64,000 bases of DNA, taken from positions 30,008,168 to 30,072,167 of the forward strand of contig NC_092569.1 in assembly GCF_037975245.1 (NCBI RefSeq), read 5' to 3'. Below are positions 1-10,960 of this stretch, one piece after another. Origin of the DNA: Apostichopus japonicus. Its lineage: Eukaryota > Echinodermata > Holothuroidea > Aspidochirotida > Stichopodidae. The translations under genes were made by a program, and so were the position numbers. The notes beneath the pieces are model-generated. The model was given only the letters and a program-made list of their open reading frames with translations. It searched no databases and was not told the origin of the DNA. Positions within the stretch are counted from its first letter, which is position 1. The number at the start of each line of letters is the position of its first letter.

Positions 1-664
1 AGCAGTCTTGTAGTGAGTGCGTAATCACACTTCAGCTTAAGGAGGCATTGTGGAAATCTAGTATAGATACTTATGCGATATTATGTATTTGAACTCGCGC
101 TTAGAGCTTGTACACGCACTTATGTTCATTTCATCTTGTAACCGCCACTATATGTATGGTAGCGCCGTTATACTCGCTGGTATACTATATGTACACTCGT
201 TCTATATGTACTGTAGCAGTTTCTTCAAACTATGTATGTATGTATGTATGTATGTATGTATGTATGTATGTATATGTGATCTTCCCGCAAGCAGGAACTC
301 GCGAAAGAAGCCATGGAGGCTTGTAGACTCGCAAGCGGACCGAAGCCAATCTCTCGGCACACATCCATTTAACGTCCATGTCAGGAAGTTGTTATTGAAC
401 AACACCCTTGCCAGACGACACACATTGCTGTCGGCGGGGAATCGAACCGGGGATCTCATGACTGGGAGACGCCGGCGTTAACCACTAGGCTATACACTCC
501 GCTAAACTAAGAAAACATATTTGACGTGTCAAGTTTACTTCCAAAAGATCCATTCGTTTTTAAAATAAACCTTTCAGTTTATGCACGTTTACTTTTGACA
601 TTTAATCAAAAATTTTGTTAATTTTGTTGGCTTTAAATTTAAGAAGAATGTAGAAGACACTCAC
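1..664. other. Gene C intron 4 (part), holding the SINE
   Basis: Apart from the SINE, this DNA is homologous to 24760-25163 and 55400-55789, the introns between FReD1 and TIL exons of genes A and B. No further coding sequence is seen. Confidence 0.7.
233..503 (-). mobile_element. tRNA-derived SINE with TACA-type tail
   Basis: Read on the minus strand, the head starts at 503 and carries an A-box-like TAGCCTAGTGG and a B-box GGTTCGATTCC, the RNA polymerase III promoter of a tRNA-derived SINE. A unique body follows and the 3' end is an (ACAT)n tract at about 233-275. The insertion is flanked by a 6-bp duplication AAACTA (227-232 and 504-509). The paralogous sites near 24997 and 55635 lack it. 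It sits in the intron after gene C exon 4. Confidence 0.8.
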
Positions 665-929
665 CATCTGTTATTGCGAATGTACCTAAACTAGATATGT
701 AATAATGCCCCCATTCATCTGAGATACGAAAATCGTCGTATGTTACATAGTAAGTTTCTCCAGCAATGTTCTCAAAGTCCATCCTCAGTTGGTACCGCTT
801 TTGATTTGTTAAGTAGGCAATTTTCTCATTTCCCATCCAAAACTCACTCCCTAGAAAGCCAAAGCCATTTCTGAAGTCTTTCCAATTTCTATTAAAGTTG
901 ACAGAATCCAATCTTCGTCGCTGTAGTAT
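665..929 (-). CDS. Gene C exon 4: FReD1 middle part
   Basis: 265 nt, phase 0 to 1. Codes ILQRRRLDSVNF, then NWKDFRNGFG, a FWMGNEKIAYLTNQ segment and YQLRMDFENIAGETYYVTY, the canonical middle section of a fibrinogen-related domain. The donor is GTGAGT. The Ca-binding and GAWW section of the fold is not encoded here. Confidence 0.87.
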
Positions 930-3900
930 CTACCACGAATATCAAAGAAGTTAAGCGTTAACTAGGATGTGATTGATTATTTTTCTAACTTCAGTTTGTA
1001 GCGTGTAGGCTAGGGGTTTTTAGTTTTCTTGGAAGAAGAGCTACACTGCCCAGAATGTCAAAATATATAAAACCATTGATTTAAACTTTCGTTTCGATAA
1101 CAATATCAGGATTCTATTTGAAATAACGATTTTTATGACATCGCTTTATATTACTGTATGTAAAATGGAAGTAAATTTGTACAACACTATTTAAAGTTGA
1201 AAGGAGACATCAAGTAATCAGCCATACCGTCCATCCACCAGTATCAAGATCATTATCACAGTAAGCCTCAAACGGTTCCGGATAACCATCTGGTTTAATA
1301 AGGTTCACTCCAGATGAATTGTGGGTAGAGGAACAGGTATTCGATACTTCTTTGCAATCTCTCGGATACGCAGGTTGTTGAAAAAAGAAGTACGTAGAAC
1401 CTGGATGGAAAGTAAACAAAGTTTAAATTTATTGCGACTGAAAAATAATTTCAGCTAACAAACATATTGCATAGGATTCTTCATCTCGATGCCTTACTCC
1501 ACCCAGGGGGTAAAATTGGTACATGTGAATGCATAGGCGTAGGAGGCGGGGAGGGCGGGAGGGGCTGCATCCCCAAACAAATATTTTTTGTTAAAATTCG
1601 GGCAATATGCTGAGAATTTCTCGGGCACCTACTAGGAGAAAAATAAATTGCAATGTGTTTTTCAATGATTAAACTTATATTATTATTATCATTATTATTG
1701 TAACGACTCCCCCTCCCCCAATATAAACAATATGGAACGGTAATAACACGGCAATGCGATGTAATAACCGACGCATACCTATATGGTATGCACATTAACA
1801 TGCTGAACGCGCGCCGAGCGCGAAATCTGTTGGTTATATTTTTCGGGCAAGACGTTACAGCCCCCCCCCCCCCCCTTAAATCAAATTGGGCTCCTATACG
1901 CCTATGCCTGTGAGGTAACTTGTCATTGGGCGCAGTATATAATTGCAGCCGTCTTGAGGGCTTCTCTGGGACAGGTAATCATTGATCAGGGGTAATATCT
2001 GTCTTAAAACTTTCTCTTAACTCTATCAGTTGTACATTAAGCACGCACCCGTAAAGCGCACTGAACAGCTTTTGATAGAGTCTGCGCTATATAAGACTTA
2101 TTATTATTAATATTATTATTTTATTATTATTAGTATTATATAACGTATGTAAAGCGCTTTGAAACCCATCGCTGTTATAAAGCGCTACATGAATCGATTA
2201 TTATCATATTATTATTATCATAATATTCTGAGCCAATTCTAAGAGAAGGGGATTTGTTACTATGAGAGTTAAGGTAATCAGTTTAAATGCCAACTATTAC
2301 TCAACAACCATATATTGGAAGATATCGCGACTAAAATTAAATGAGGTAATCAGTATTGAATTGTCAGATGTGAATATTTTGAAGCATTAATTTTGATTAG
2401 TTTTCAGCCTGTAATGGAAATACAAAGATGAAGTAAATGTCTCGAAGAAAACAGGTAAATCCCAATTGTTTAACGTACCTGAGAAAATATCTATGAATCA
2501 CTAAGTATGTGAAGAGATCGAAAATATACGTCTCAGAGTAAATCAACCTCGTAATAGATATTCGGAAATAGTGACACGATTGAAAAAAAAAACAAAAAAA
2601 CATCTAGATCGACCACTAAATAGAACCAACATTACCAGCCATTCAAGTTGGCCAAATGAGGTGTTAACGTTTATAACACATGAGTGATATAGCTTACAGA
2701 GGTTACTTCTTATTGTAAGATAAATCATACAATATAAATAATACACTTACCTGAAGATCTTCCCTCGGCACGAACGATTACCTGTGTAATAAAAGACATT
2801 TACTGAATACATTACAAGACATACAGAGTATTGCAGTCAACACTAAGCAGGATCAGATAAAATCAGTTCGAAAGAAAGAAAGAGCATTTCGCAAAGTAGT
2901 CCAAAATATATTAGTTTAATACAAGCATAATCGATATAAACTTTGGTAAATTAACTGGATCACCACTTTTAATGATGTTTACCTTTTGTCTATATTCCAT
3001 ATCTGATTTACAGGTCAATAATCACTTACAGAGTACAACTTTCTTCCAGGAAACATTAGATTATTGGCATTTCCCGGTTTTACAGCTACTCTGGCACATG
3101 ATACGTAAGTTCACGTAAAGAACAAAGGCAATAGCTGGCTGCTTCATTAAACAGCTTTGTTCTTTAATGTAGACAGATGTTCTTTGTTCAAGTTATATTT
3201 TGACATTAGAACATTTCAGACATGATGTATTACACATTTGTGTTGAACAGTCCTTAGTAATATATGGGATCATTTACATCGTCCTATAGCTATTCTTTTT
3301 GGACTAAGATTACCGTGTCTTGATACTTACTGTGCGCAATGAAATTCTGAGATTTGAAGGTGTCATTTTACTTGTAAGGTAAGTAGAGTTTTATATCTTA
3401 CTAATTAGACAATTGTAGCATCGATGCAGAAACTCAGCTAAGATTCTATTTGAAAAGTTTGTTTTCTAGTGTTGCCGATAACACCAATATCGGATTTGGC
3501 CGATATCCGATATTTCAACCCTAATATTGACCCCATACCAATACCGATATTTTTAAACAACCAGAATGTAGGTCAAATTGCATTTTAATTCATGCTTTTA
3601 TACATAAAGTATCAACATTATAATCGGCTATCGTAAGTTATTATCGTTTGCACAACTCACAAACAGTAACCACTTGATAACTACCTTGTGCCTATCCTAT
3701 AACACGAGCCCTAACCTCTTTTTTAAAGAACGATCATATTCCCCACCAAGATGATATGCAAGAAACTTTGTGCTAGCATTTGTTTCTTGGAGAAATCAAG
3801 CTCATTCTTCCTGTTACTTCTTTTGAACGATTTTCTTAGTAAAAAATTTTAAAAGATGAATCGTGCCATGAATAAAACTGACCTCATGTAGAAAAGATAT

Positions 3901-6900
3901 TAGCGTATCCTGGCTAAGTACTTTCACTAATCTTTGTTAACCAAAACCACAACATTTTCTCTACTTTGTTTTAACTTCCTTATAAAGTATATCGTACCAT
4001 TAGCCTGCTATACTGACAACTAAGCCTAGCCAAAATAGTAAATGCCTCATCTTGTTCAATTGTATAATACACCAGCCAGACTGGTAAAATTTACTTTAAA
4101 GCGCGACAGAGACTGCTATGTATATACGTAACGTTGAGGGGCCTGGCTGGTCTGCTTACAGATCGTTATATCATTAGATCGGTAAATATTTTTCAGAACT
4201 GGCGACATGCTTGTTTGACCAGCTAGAACAGATTAATTAATCATCGCAAGAAACAAGAAGTGACTTTGTTGTGGGGAAAAAAGAAGCAAATGTTCATTAT
4301 CGGTTTGCCGTTATTGGCAATTAGGCCAACTTTTACCGATACCGATATGCCGCCGATATTGCAAATGTCGGCCGATACCGATATCACAAACGATTATCGG
4401 CGCAACACTAGTTTTGATTGACACTATTTCTGAGCAATTTTCTCATCTCCTTTTTTTTCTTCCTTATTTTTCTTCTTAGCGGACATAGTTTGTTGCAATG
4501 TTAGAAAGTTGAATTTTATCAAAGTGGAAACACTATCACGAACTTGCTATATGCACTAGATCGTTGTACTTATTGCTAGGGATAAATTATGCATGGCAAA
4601 GGCAACAGTATTGCACTTCGTAATTTATGTTCATGCAATGATAGAACGAAACCGTAAAAAAAAAATATATTCCTCTGCTAAAGCTGCTAAAATGTTGTGG
4701 ATATCACGTTTGAACTGTGCTGACCCAAAATTGCTTACGGAAATTGTACACATGCCATAATAGAACGACCTACAACTTCTTTACTATCGACGTACCACAG
4801 AAACACTTTAAAGAGGGGAAATCGGAATCGGCTACAACAATATAGGTTATTATTACACGTATTACACACACAAACTGTGGAAAATGTCAAATTGGAAATC
4901 TGTAGTCCTTTTACAGAGAATGGCATCGAACTAGACTGGAAGTCTGAATAACAAGCAAATGTTTGACTTGGTCAAGTTTTCCACGGGTGGAAGTGTGTCC
5001 CAAAATGAAGGGAAATTAAGATGGAAGACATTTTGCTACTAACATCAAAACGCATGCTGGTCATAAATACTAAACGTTTGTAAAACAAATAACTCATGAC
5101 TAAAATTCCCTAGTGTGATATTGCTCTTCCATAGGGGATAAGAGTTGTTTCTTGTTTGGTAATTCCGAATAACACTGACATAGACATGTTAGAACAGCCG
5201 AGCATATGACAGATCAAATCTTAAGAAAAGACGATGTTATCTGTCAAGGCCAACACATATTGTATAGAATTTCTAGAAGATGAAGTAAATTAAGATAATG
5301 CTCTGAATAAACAAGAAAATCAAGGTTTAGATCAATCCTGAAATTTGATCAGTTCTCTGATGTTTTTCGTCTCCATCAAATTTGTGAAAATTCTTGAAAA
5401 CAATATTTGCACATGGGTCATCGTATCAATAGTTTTAACATGTCGAACACATCAAGAGTTACTTTTTGGCACGATTTAGTATCCTTCTAGAAGAATATGG
5501 CCAAAGGTACAGAAAATGGTATCACATAAACCATAAGTCATCAAAATAAAATGTGCATTTTACACTTTTGCTGTTGCCAACAGAGTAAAGTACACAATAT
5601 AATTCTATTTTCACAAAGAGATTGAATCGGGCAGTGCCATTTTCTTTGGGATATAGTCAATTTATTTTGTCGTCAATAATGTTACTATAAGCAATGATTG
5701 TGAGCGACGTTGTATCTGTTTACAGCATTCTGTCTATTGTCACCGTATGCTGATTACCACGTACCGTTTCTTTCCCTTGAATGTAATGCTCGTTCGAACG
5801 ATAGCTACTAAATATCATATGGAGGAATTTAATTACATTTCTTTCAACATATCAGTAAAACGAAAGTTTTTTAAGCGAATTATTACCAAACAAGGAGTAG
5901 TCATAAGTGTTATGAAAATAGTTTCTAGTTTTTGCAACGTGTTAGAAAAGAGACATTTAAATTAAGTGTAACAGATTGATTTTGTTTTATATGTAAAAGT
6001 CTATCATCTGTGTTTTTTTAAGTATGGTAGTTTCCTTCCTTATACTGAGTTATTATGCATGTTACTGTAAACGACAAACGAAACGTTAAGTTATTTACTA
6101 CAACGACCAGCCACATGATATAATGAATAGCAGGTGTGAGTCGGGTAGGAGAGAGTGTTTGTGGGCAGCGAAGAGGGAGAGTATGGGTGGGCATCGGTGA
6201 CTACTCCCATCGCATACATGTTACAGATGGAGTACATTTTCAGTGGTCCTATATAAGTAGTGTGGTCATTAAGTATGAAAGATGACATACATGAATATTC
6301 TCGCTTTGGTTTTACATTTAATTCCTGTACTCAAATTGATACTACGAAATGTCATAAGTAAGCTTGCATGATTGCCACGACTTTATGGAGCATCTTGTAT
6401 GGAAATCAAAGTAAACTACGATATTTGTGATTAGAGAATTAACAGATAACTTAAATGATCATGAAAACCTGTCTTTCTCGTAGCAGCTTATTTCCAGGTT
6501 ATATGTTAACACATTATAATTATATCGCACAGTTGTAGTTAATATATGCATAAAATGTGTAAGTTTTTACACGATAAACTAGCCTTTAATATTCCAAACG
6601 TTTACAAAACATCTCTCTGGATTGTCATTAGAATGTTGGTAAATTGGGTTGTGTTAAAAGGAATTGTTTTCAATCAAAATGAATGTCATTTAATTTTTGG
6701 TGAAAATGTTCAATTCCAATTATGTTGTTTCACTTGTTCTACTTAATGTTACTATTATAGGTCATTCCTAAGTAACAAGAAAAAACAAAAATCAAAGCTA
6801 TATATTGAAAATTATAATTATTTAAAGACAAGCAACCGAATAAGAATCATGCTATTTTTAAAGTGTTAGAAATGTTCTCTGCATCTGCACTGAGTTATTC

Positions 6901-9751
6901 CGCAAGTAATTTGGTCTTTAGATACTTTCATGATTAGGTGAGATTTAAAATCTGCTTGTCGCACTACGTCCAGAATATGGCTAATATTTGAAGCTATCAT
7001 GTAACAAAACTGATTTAATAGAAGAAACAATAAAATTCTTCAGTAAAATTTATTTACTTAATAAGTCATTTATACAGCCTTTAAACAGTTTTCTTTGTCT
7101 TACTTTTTGTCCGGATTTATGACACAAAAACTTAAGAAACATCTTACTACGCTTTTGTTTTGAGTAGTATTTTATGCATATAACTGTTATCCACCTTTAG
7201 ACTTCAAATTGCACTGTTTAAAGATTGGTTTTAAAAATTCAATGAGACAATCGAAACTAAGTACAAAACTAATGATTTACTAAAATTAATCAAAACTTGC
7301 AATATATAAGATCTTTTTAAACAGCTTATACGTATAAGTAACGTCTATTCCATGGAAATCGACTTTCAATTTGTTTAATCATCTACTTTTTGAAGATCGT
7401 GCAATACCAGTAATATTTTTAAACAATAATGCTTTTACAATATAATTAGTTGTAATTTATCATTACCAAATCGCTACTGCTTACTAGAACTGGACGTTGT
7501 TGCACATTTTATTATCATAGCGTGATACGTAAATCAGAAATACACAGTTCAACAAGTCGCACACTTTCGACGAAAAATATTTAATAGGTTTTTTATTTTA
7601 ACTCAGTAGAATCTAAACAGAAGTTAAGAAAAGGGCGATGTTCTTAAAATTAAGTTAAACGAACGTTTTTCTTGTTTTTTTTGTATTCTTAAATTAATTT
7701 ATTGAAGGCAATATGAGCATATTTTTGGATGTGCACATTTTCTGTTACTTTTTGATTTAGGTAAGGATATATCAAAATATCTCAATTAAGTTTCCCATTC
7801 ACAATCCAAATCTTGTTTTCTTCCTTTCAGTTTCCCGTTATATTGGTATTGAAATACAACTGAAACCTATGAGTTACCTTTCTTCAAGTTATACTACTTC
7901 TCGTCATGACATAATCATTGAGAAAATAACTGTGATCTCTAATTTGAAATCCATCTTATTTAACTGTCATTTTGAAAGGCATGCGATAGAATTTTGTTTA
8001 AAAACTTTATCATTTCAAATCAAGTAAACGAACATACATTTTTCTGCTCTACAATCTATCACCATTAAAATAGCGGAGTATTTGGATTATGTTTCCTGGG
8101 TATTTCTAACAATATATTCTAACTGAAGAAAAAAGGAAACACCGAAAGAGTAAACATTTGGAAGCTACCCACTAATTATTAAATTAGATTGACGTGTATA
8201 CCAGTTGGATTTAATGCTATTCAACCTTATTTCTTTGACTATGTGCATATACAAGACTAGTGATCATAATGTGTATATTTTTAAAATACATATCAAAATT
8301 ACTTTATTTTTGTCGCAGGCTGTTTTCAGACATTGTTACAAACAAAAAAAACGATATATGTCAAAGAGATCTCTATGAGCATGTGAAGAAAGTAAATATT
8401 TAGGTGCTCTTAAGAAATACTGAAAATATCGCGTTTGGATGATATTTTACAGCAATATAATCAAACTTAAAACTGAGTATTGCTTCAAACTCGATTAGAT
8501 CTAAAATACCCTTTAAAGTTATAAATCTAATTCAAAGGATGTACATGATCATTATAGTTTTGTTCACATTAGTAAACCAACTGTTGACTATTCTAAATGG
8601 AAGTTAATTAGGCATCTTTGTGATTGAATTATGGCATAGAAATGTTTGTTTTTAGATTAGTCAGTGCAGATGTTGCTTTAATATATTCATAAGGGTAACT
8701 TGAACAAAAACAAACAATAAAGTGTCTGTTCGGAAATCATATCAAAATAACAGAACTGATAAAGTTGCCTTCATACAGATGAGAACTAACTTATCGTATG
8801 CAATTTATGTTGAAAAATAAAATCAAAGCAAGGCATTATAAATAATGAAAACACAAAGAAATTGAAAATGTTTAACCATACAAAGAATACCGAGTAACGC
8901 TCTGTCTCGATGGGGAATCTCATGCTTGGATTGTGAACAACAAGATACTTTGAATTAAGAAAACATGAATTTAATAGTTTAGTTTTTAGTTATCGCTGAA
9001 ATAAATGTTTTTTTTTTAGTTGTCGTACTCGTAACCAAAATTATGGAGCATACATTTATAAACTAGAATGATCTACATGTGAATTTAAGCTCACTAATTC
9101 ATAACATGTATTGACATTGATTGAGTTTTATAACGTGTTGGTTTGTATCTGTGAAAGGTGTGGTGACTAAGGAGGGGTACTTTGTAGGCTGATCTACTGT
9201 AAAGGATATGCGGTGAGCTATAAACTCAAAAGTTTGAAAAGGTATCAAAAAATCATAGCCATATCACAAAACGTGATTGATTTTTAAAAAATTGACGTGT
9301 TAAGAAAACCGTTGAGATGTATGAATTTGCTTTCCTTCTAAGTATTTTACATGTGAGCAAATTTAGAGAATACTGTATTTAGGCATAAGAGAACCAAATA
9401 GAACTAATTTATTGATTTTTTCTTCAATGTTTGTGGTTAAAGACGTTCTATTTTATGTTGAAACACTGTTGTCCTATCGCGAAGTTATGAGTATTTTAAA
9501 TTTAAGGCCTTCTTACTGAATATTTTCCTATTTCTTGGAAGATGCTAACACTTCAGTTTGTCACATCATTTAATATTAACAGAGTTAGCTCAACAACACA
9601 CTAACGCAACTTATGTTACTTTAGAAAGAGTCAGAAGATATTCAATGGTAAAATAAAAAATATATTAAATAATAGAAAGACTTACCATTTCTGTTCCAAA
9701 CGAGTTCCAAATCGTCAAAACAGTCAAACAAACTTTGAAAAACGCTTCCAT
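665..9751 (-). CDS. Gene C, partial: secreted FReD/TIL/EGF-family protein, 5' half only
   Basis: Four coding exons are visible: 9686-9751, 2751-2781, 1228-1400 and 665-929, together 535 nt (178 residues), in the same phases as genes A and B. They code a signal peptide, a short linker and the N-terminal and middle parts of a fibrinogen-related domain (FReD). The last visible exon ends in phase 1 with a good GTGAGT donor, and in the paralogues the next exon is the TIL exon about 0.87 kb further on, which here falls outside the window. The product is probably a secreted lectin-like or matrix protein, as known for FReD families; the ligand is unknown. No stop or frameshift interrupts the visible exons. 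Intron 1 is 6.9 kb. Partial only because of the window edge. Confidence 0.8.
1228..1400 (-). CDS. Gene C exon 3: FReD1 N-terminal part
   Basis: 173 nt between a CATCCAG acceptor and a GTATGG donor. Contains the FReD start with a DCKEV cysteine, the LIKPDGYPEPFEAYCDND strand and the closing TGGWT motif, all standard for the fibrinogen C-terminal fold. Ends in phase 0, where the next exon supplies ILQRR. Confidence 0.85.
1529..1908. mobile_element. 380-bp TIR element (MITE-like)
   Basis: The ends are inverted copies of one another: left starts ATGCATAGGCGTAGGAG, right read in reverse starts GGCATAGGCGTATAGGAG. A 5-bp duplication TGTGA flanks it (1524-1528 and 1909-1913). Gene A intron 2 has the uninterrupted site near 26103. 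The inside holds C and G runs and no coding sequence, so it is non-autonomous. Confidence 0.68.
2039..2225. repeat. TAAAGCGC-type dispersed repeat with ATT microsatellite
   Basis: Two segments with the pattern TAAAGCGC, then about 25 bases, then GCGCTATATAA or AAGCGCTACATGAA, each followed by ATT-rich tracts (about 2099-2147 and 2197-2222). A related copy lies at 26206-26275 in gene A intron 2. This looks like a dispersed repeat end with an AT-rich tail; the family was not identified. Confidence 0.5.
2751..2781 (-). CDS. Gene C exon 2: 31-nt mini-exon
   Basis: Bounded by a CACAG acceptor and a GTAAGTG donor. Codes VIVRAEGRSS plus one base, so it enters in phase 0 and leaves in phase 1. Length and phase are identical in the paralogues at 26857-26887 and 57759-57789. 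It probably holds the end of the signal region and a short linker. Confidence 0.75.
2782..9685. other. Gene C intron 1 (6.9 kb)
   Basis: A long AT-rich intron, homologous along much of its length to gene A intron 1 (26888-32974) and, in part, to gene B intron 1 (57790-59959). It holds the hAT-like TIR element. A block at about 4700-4930 is well matched by 28980-29220, but not clearly better than the rest of the intron. No exon was found. Confidence 0.65.
3468..4409. mobile_element. hAT-like non-autonomous TIR element
   Basis: Ends AGTGTTGC...GCAACACT form an inverted repeat that continues imperfectly through many CCGATA and ATATCGG words on both sides. The outer 8-mers tgttttct and agttttga share gtttt and may be a decayed 8-bp duplication. 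The inside has no transposase. Short TIRs starting AGTGTTG with an 8-bp duplication are typical of hAT-type elements; the family call is inference. Confidence 0.55.
9686..9751 (-). CDS. Gene C exon 1: start codon and signal peptide
   Basis: The exon codes 22 residues beginning MEAFFKVCLTVLTIW, a hydrophobic stretch after one charged residue, typical of a signal peptide. It ends in phase 0 at a GTAAGTC donor. The start codon is chosen because the same ATG, length and donor recur in genes A and B. Confidence 0.78.
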
Positions 9752-9884
9752 GATTTCGAGTTTGTATAAATGACACTCGAAAATATATTCGATGAAATGC
9801 AAGATGACAAATGACACAGAGCATCAAGTTAGGGTTGACCAACGCCCTATGAAATTACCGTAGTAGTATGGATGTCCATTAGTG

Positions 9885-9902
9885 CCATCGTTTTATGTGA
9901 AA
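9885..9902 (-). promoter_or_regulatory. Putative core promoter of gene C
   Basis: On the minus strand a CATAAAAC word lies about 140 bp upstream of the start codon. Matching AT-rich words lie at 33178-33192 (gene A) and 60149-60161 (gene B) within a conserved block that includes TGGACATCCATAC nearer the gene. TATA-like by sequence only; the start site of transcription was not mapped. Confidence 0.3.
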
Positions 9903-10689
9903 TGTGATTTGGTGAACAGCTTATACAGATGTACTGCACATCTAAAGCAGTATTAGCTTGTATGTAAAGAAGACTATTCGACATGCGCAGTCCAACTTAA
10001 TATTATTTACAGCTGTTTATATCTTGAAATTTCAGTCAATTGAACACTAAGCTTCAGTTGCATCATGCTGAATTGTCACTGTTCCGATTACAATGTTCAG
10101 TTTTAAATTATATTACGTTTAGTGTGGTTCATGTTAAAGGTATAGTTGTTTGTCAAGCGACGTCTATGCTACCAAGCCGACGAAAAGAGTAGGAATGCTG
10201 GGTTGCCTGATCTGGTTAAGCTGATATTATCGATCTGTTTGAGAACCTTTTATGAGTTATTATATTAGCTAAGTTACTGCGCTTTTTGCTGGAAGATAAA
10301 ATTAAAGAAAAATCGAAAGGACATGAAGTGATACTATTAATCAGCACTATATAACATGCATGAACTAGTACAATACATCTTATATACCGTGAAATATACT
10401 GTATGATCTATTCTACACTATCAATATGTATGTACAAATATCTTATAACACAGTTTGGAACATTCGAAATTTTGCAGTGGTAAGCCATATGAACAATACT
10501 TCCTTGTTTTATGATACGTCACACCCTGTGTACAGATCGAGTATCCTCACATCTGATTGCATTAACATGTCAGCTGTCCACTGGGCTTTGACTGGATTTT
10601 TATTGACTGTAAGACTTTGTAATTTTGGTACACTGATATCATATTTTTTGGGATACACACCTCCCTTTTATTAAAAATAATTTTTGTTC

Positions 10690-10960
10690 ATTAGTAAAGG
10701 CGTAGCTGTAGCTTATTTGGAGGCGTATAACTACTTTATATGCGTAGCTATGGGGGAGGGGTATTTAACCGTCTCCCCGGTTATGGAAGGGGGTCCTGAG
10801 GGAACGGTTCCCAACAGTTTTAGCCAACGGATGACAACTGCCAGTGATGTTTTTGCAGGAATATTTAAATGAATACCAGCTAGCCTACGTCAATATTTAT
10901 TTCGCTGGCAGTAGCGTAGCCAGAACATTTCCAGGGATGAAAACTCGGGCGGCAAAGAAA
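10690..10960. repeat. Block shared with 43475-43790
   Basis: Both copies include GCTTATTTGGAGGCGTA, AACAGTTTTAGCCAAC and a GTAGCGTAGC-like word near the end. Both sit upstream of a paralogue start, about 0.9 kb for gene C and about 1.2 kb for gene A once the retrotransposon is discounted, so they are probably part of the segmental duplication. Confidence 0.5.

Larger units (their letters stand above)
1401..2750. other. Gene C intron 2
   Basis: A 1.35-kb intron homologous to 25978-26856 of gene A and 56474-57758 of gene B. It is longer than the gene A copy because of a 380-bp TIR insertion and an ATT-rich segment. No conserved protein is seen in it. Confidence 0.7.

Noticed and set aside
83-481. 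132-residue plus-strand open frame
   Set aside because: It runs through the SINE and its tetranucleotide tail; the repeated YVCM pattern is from the microsatellite.
425-500. tRNA gene on the minus strand
   Set aside because: A and B boxes are present, but the sequence continues into a SINE body and tail with a target duplication, and the tRNA fold is poor.
4735-4926. Conserved 63-residue frame, matched at 29022-29258
   Set aside because: Match follows from the general homology of the two introns; frames differ in length and have no splice or family support.
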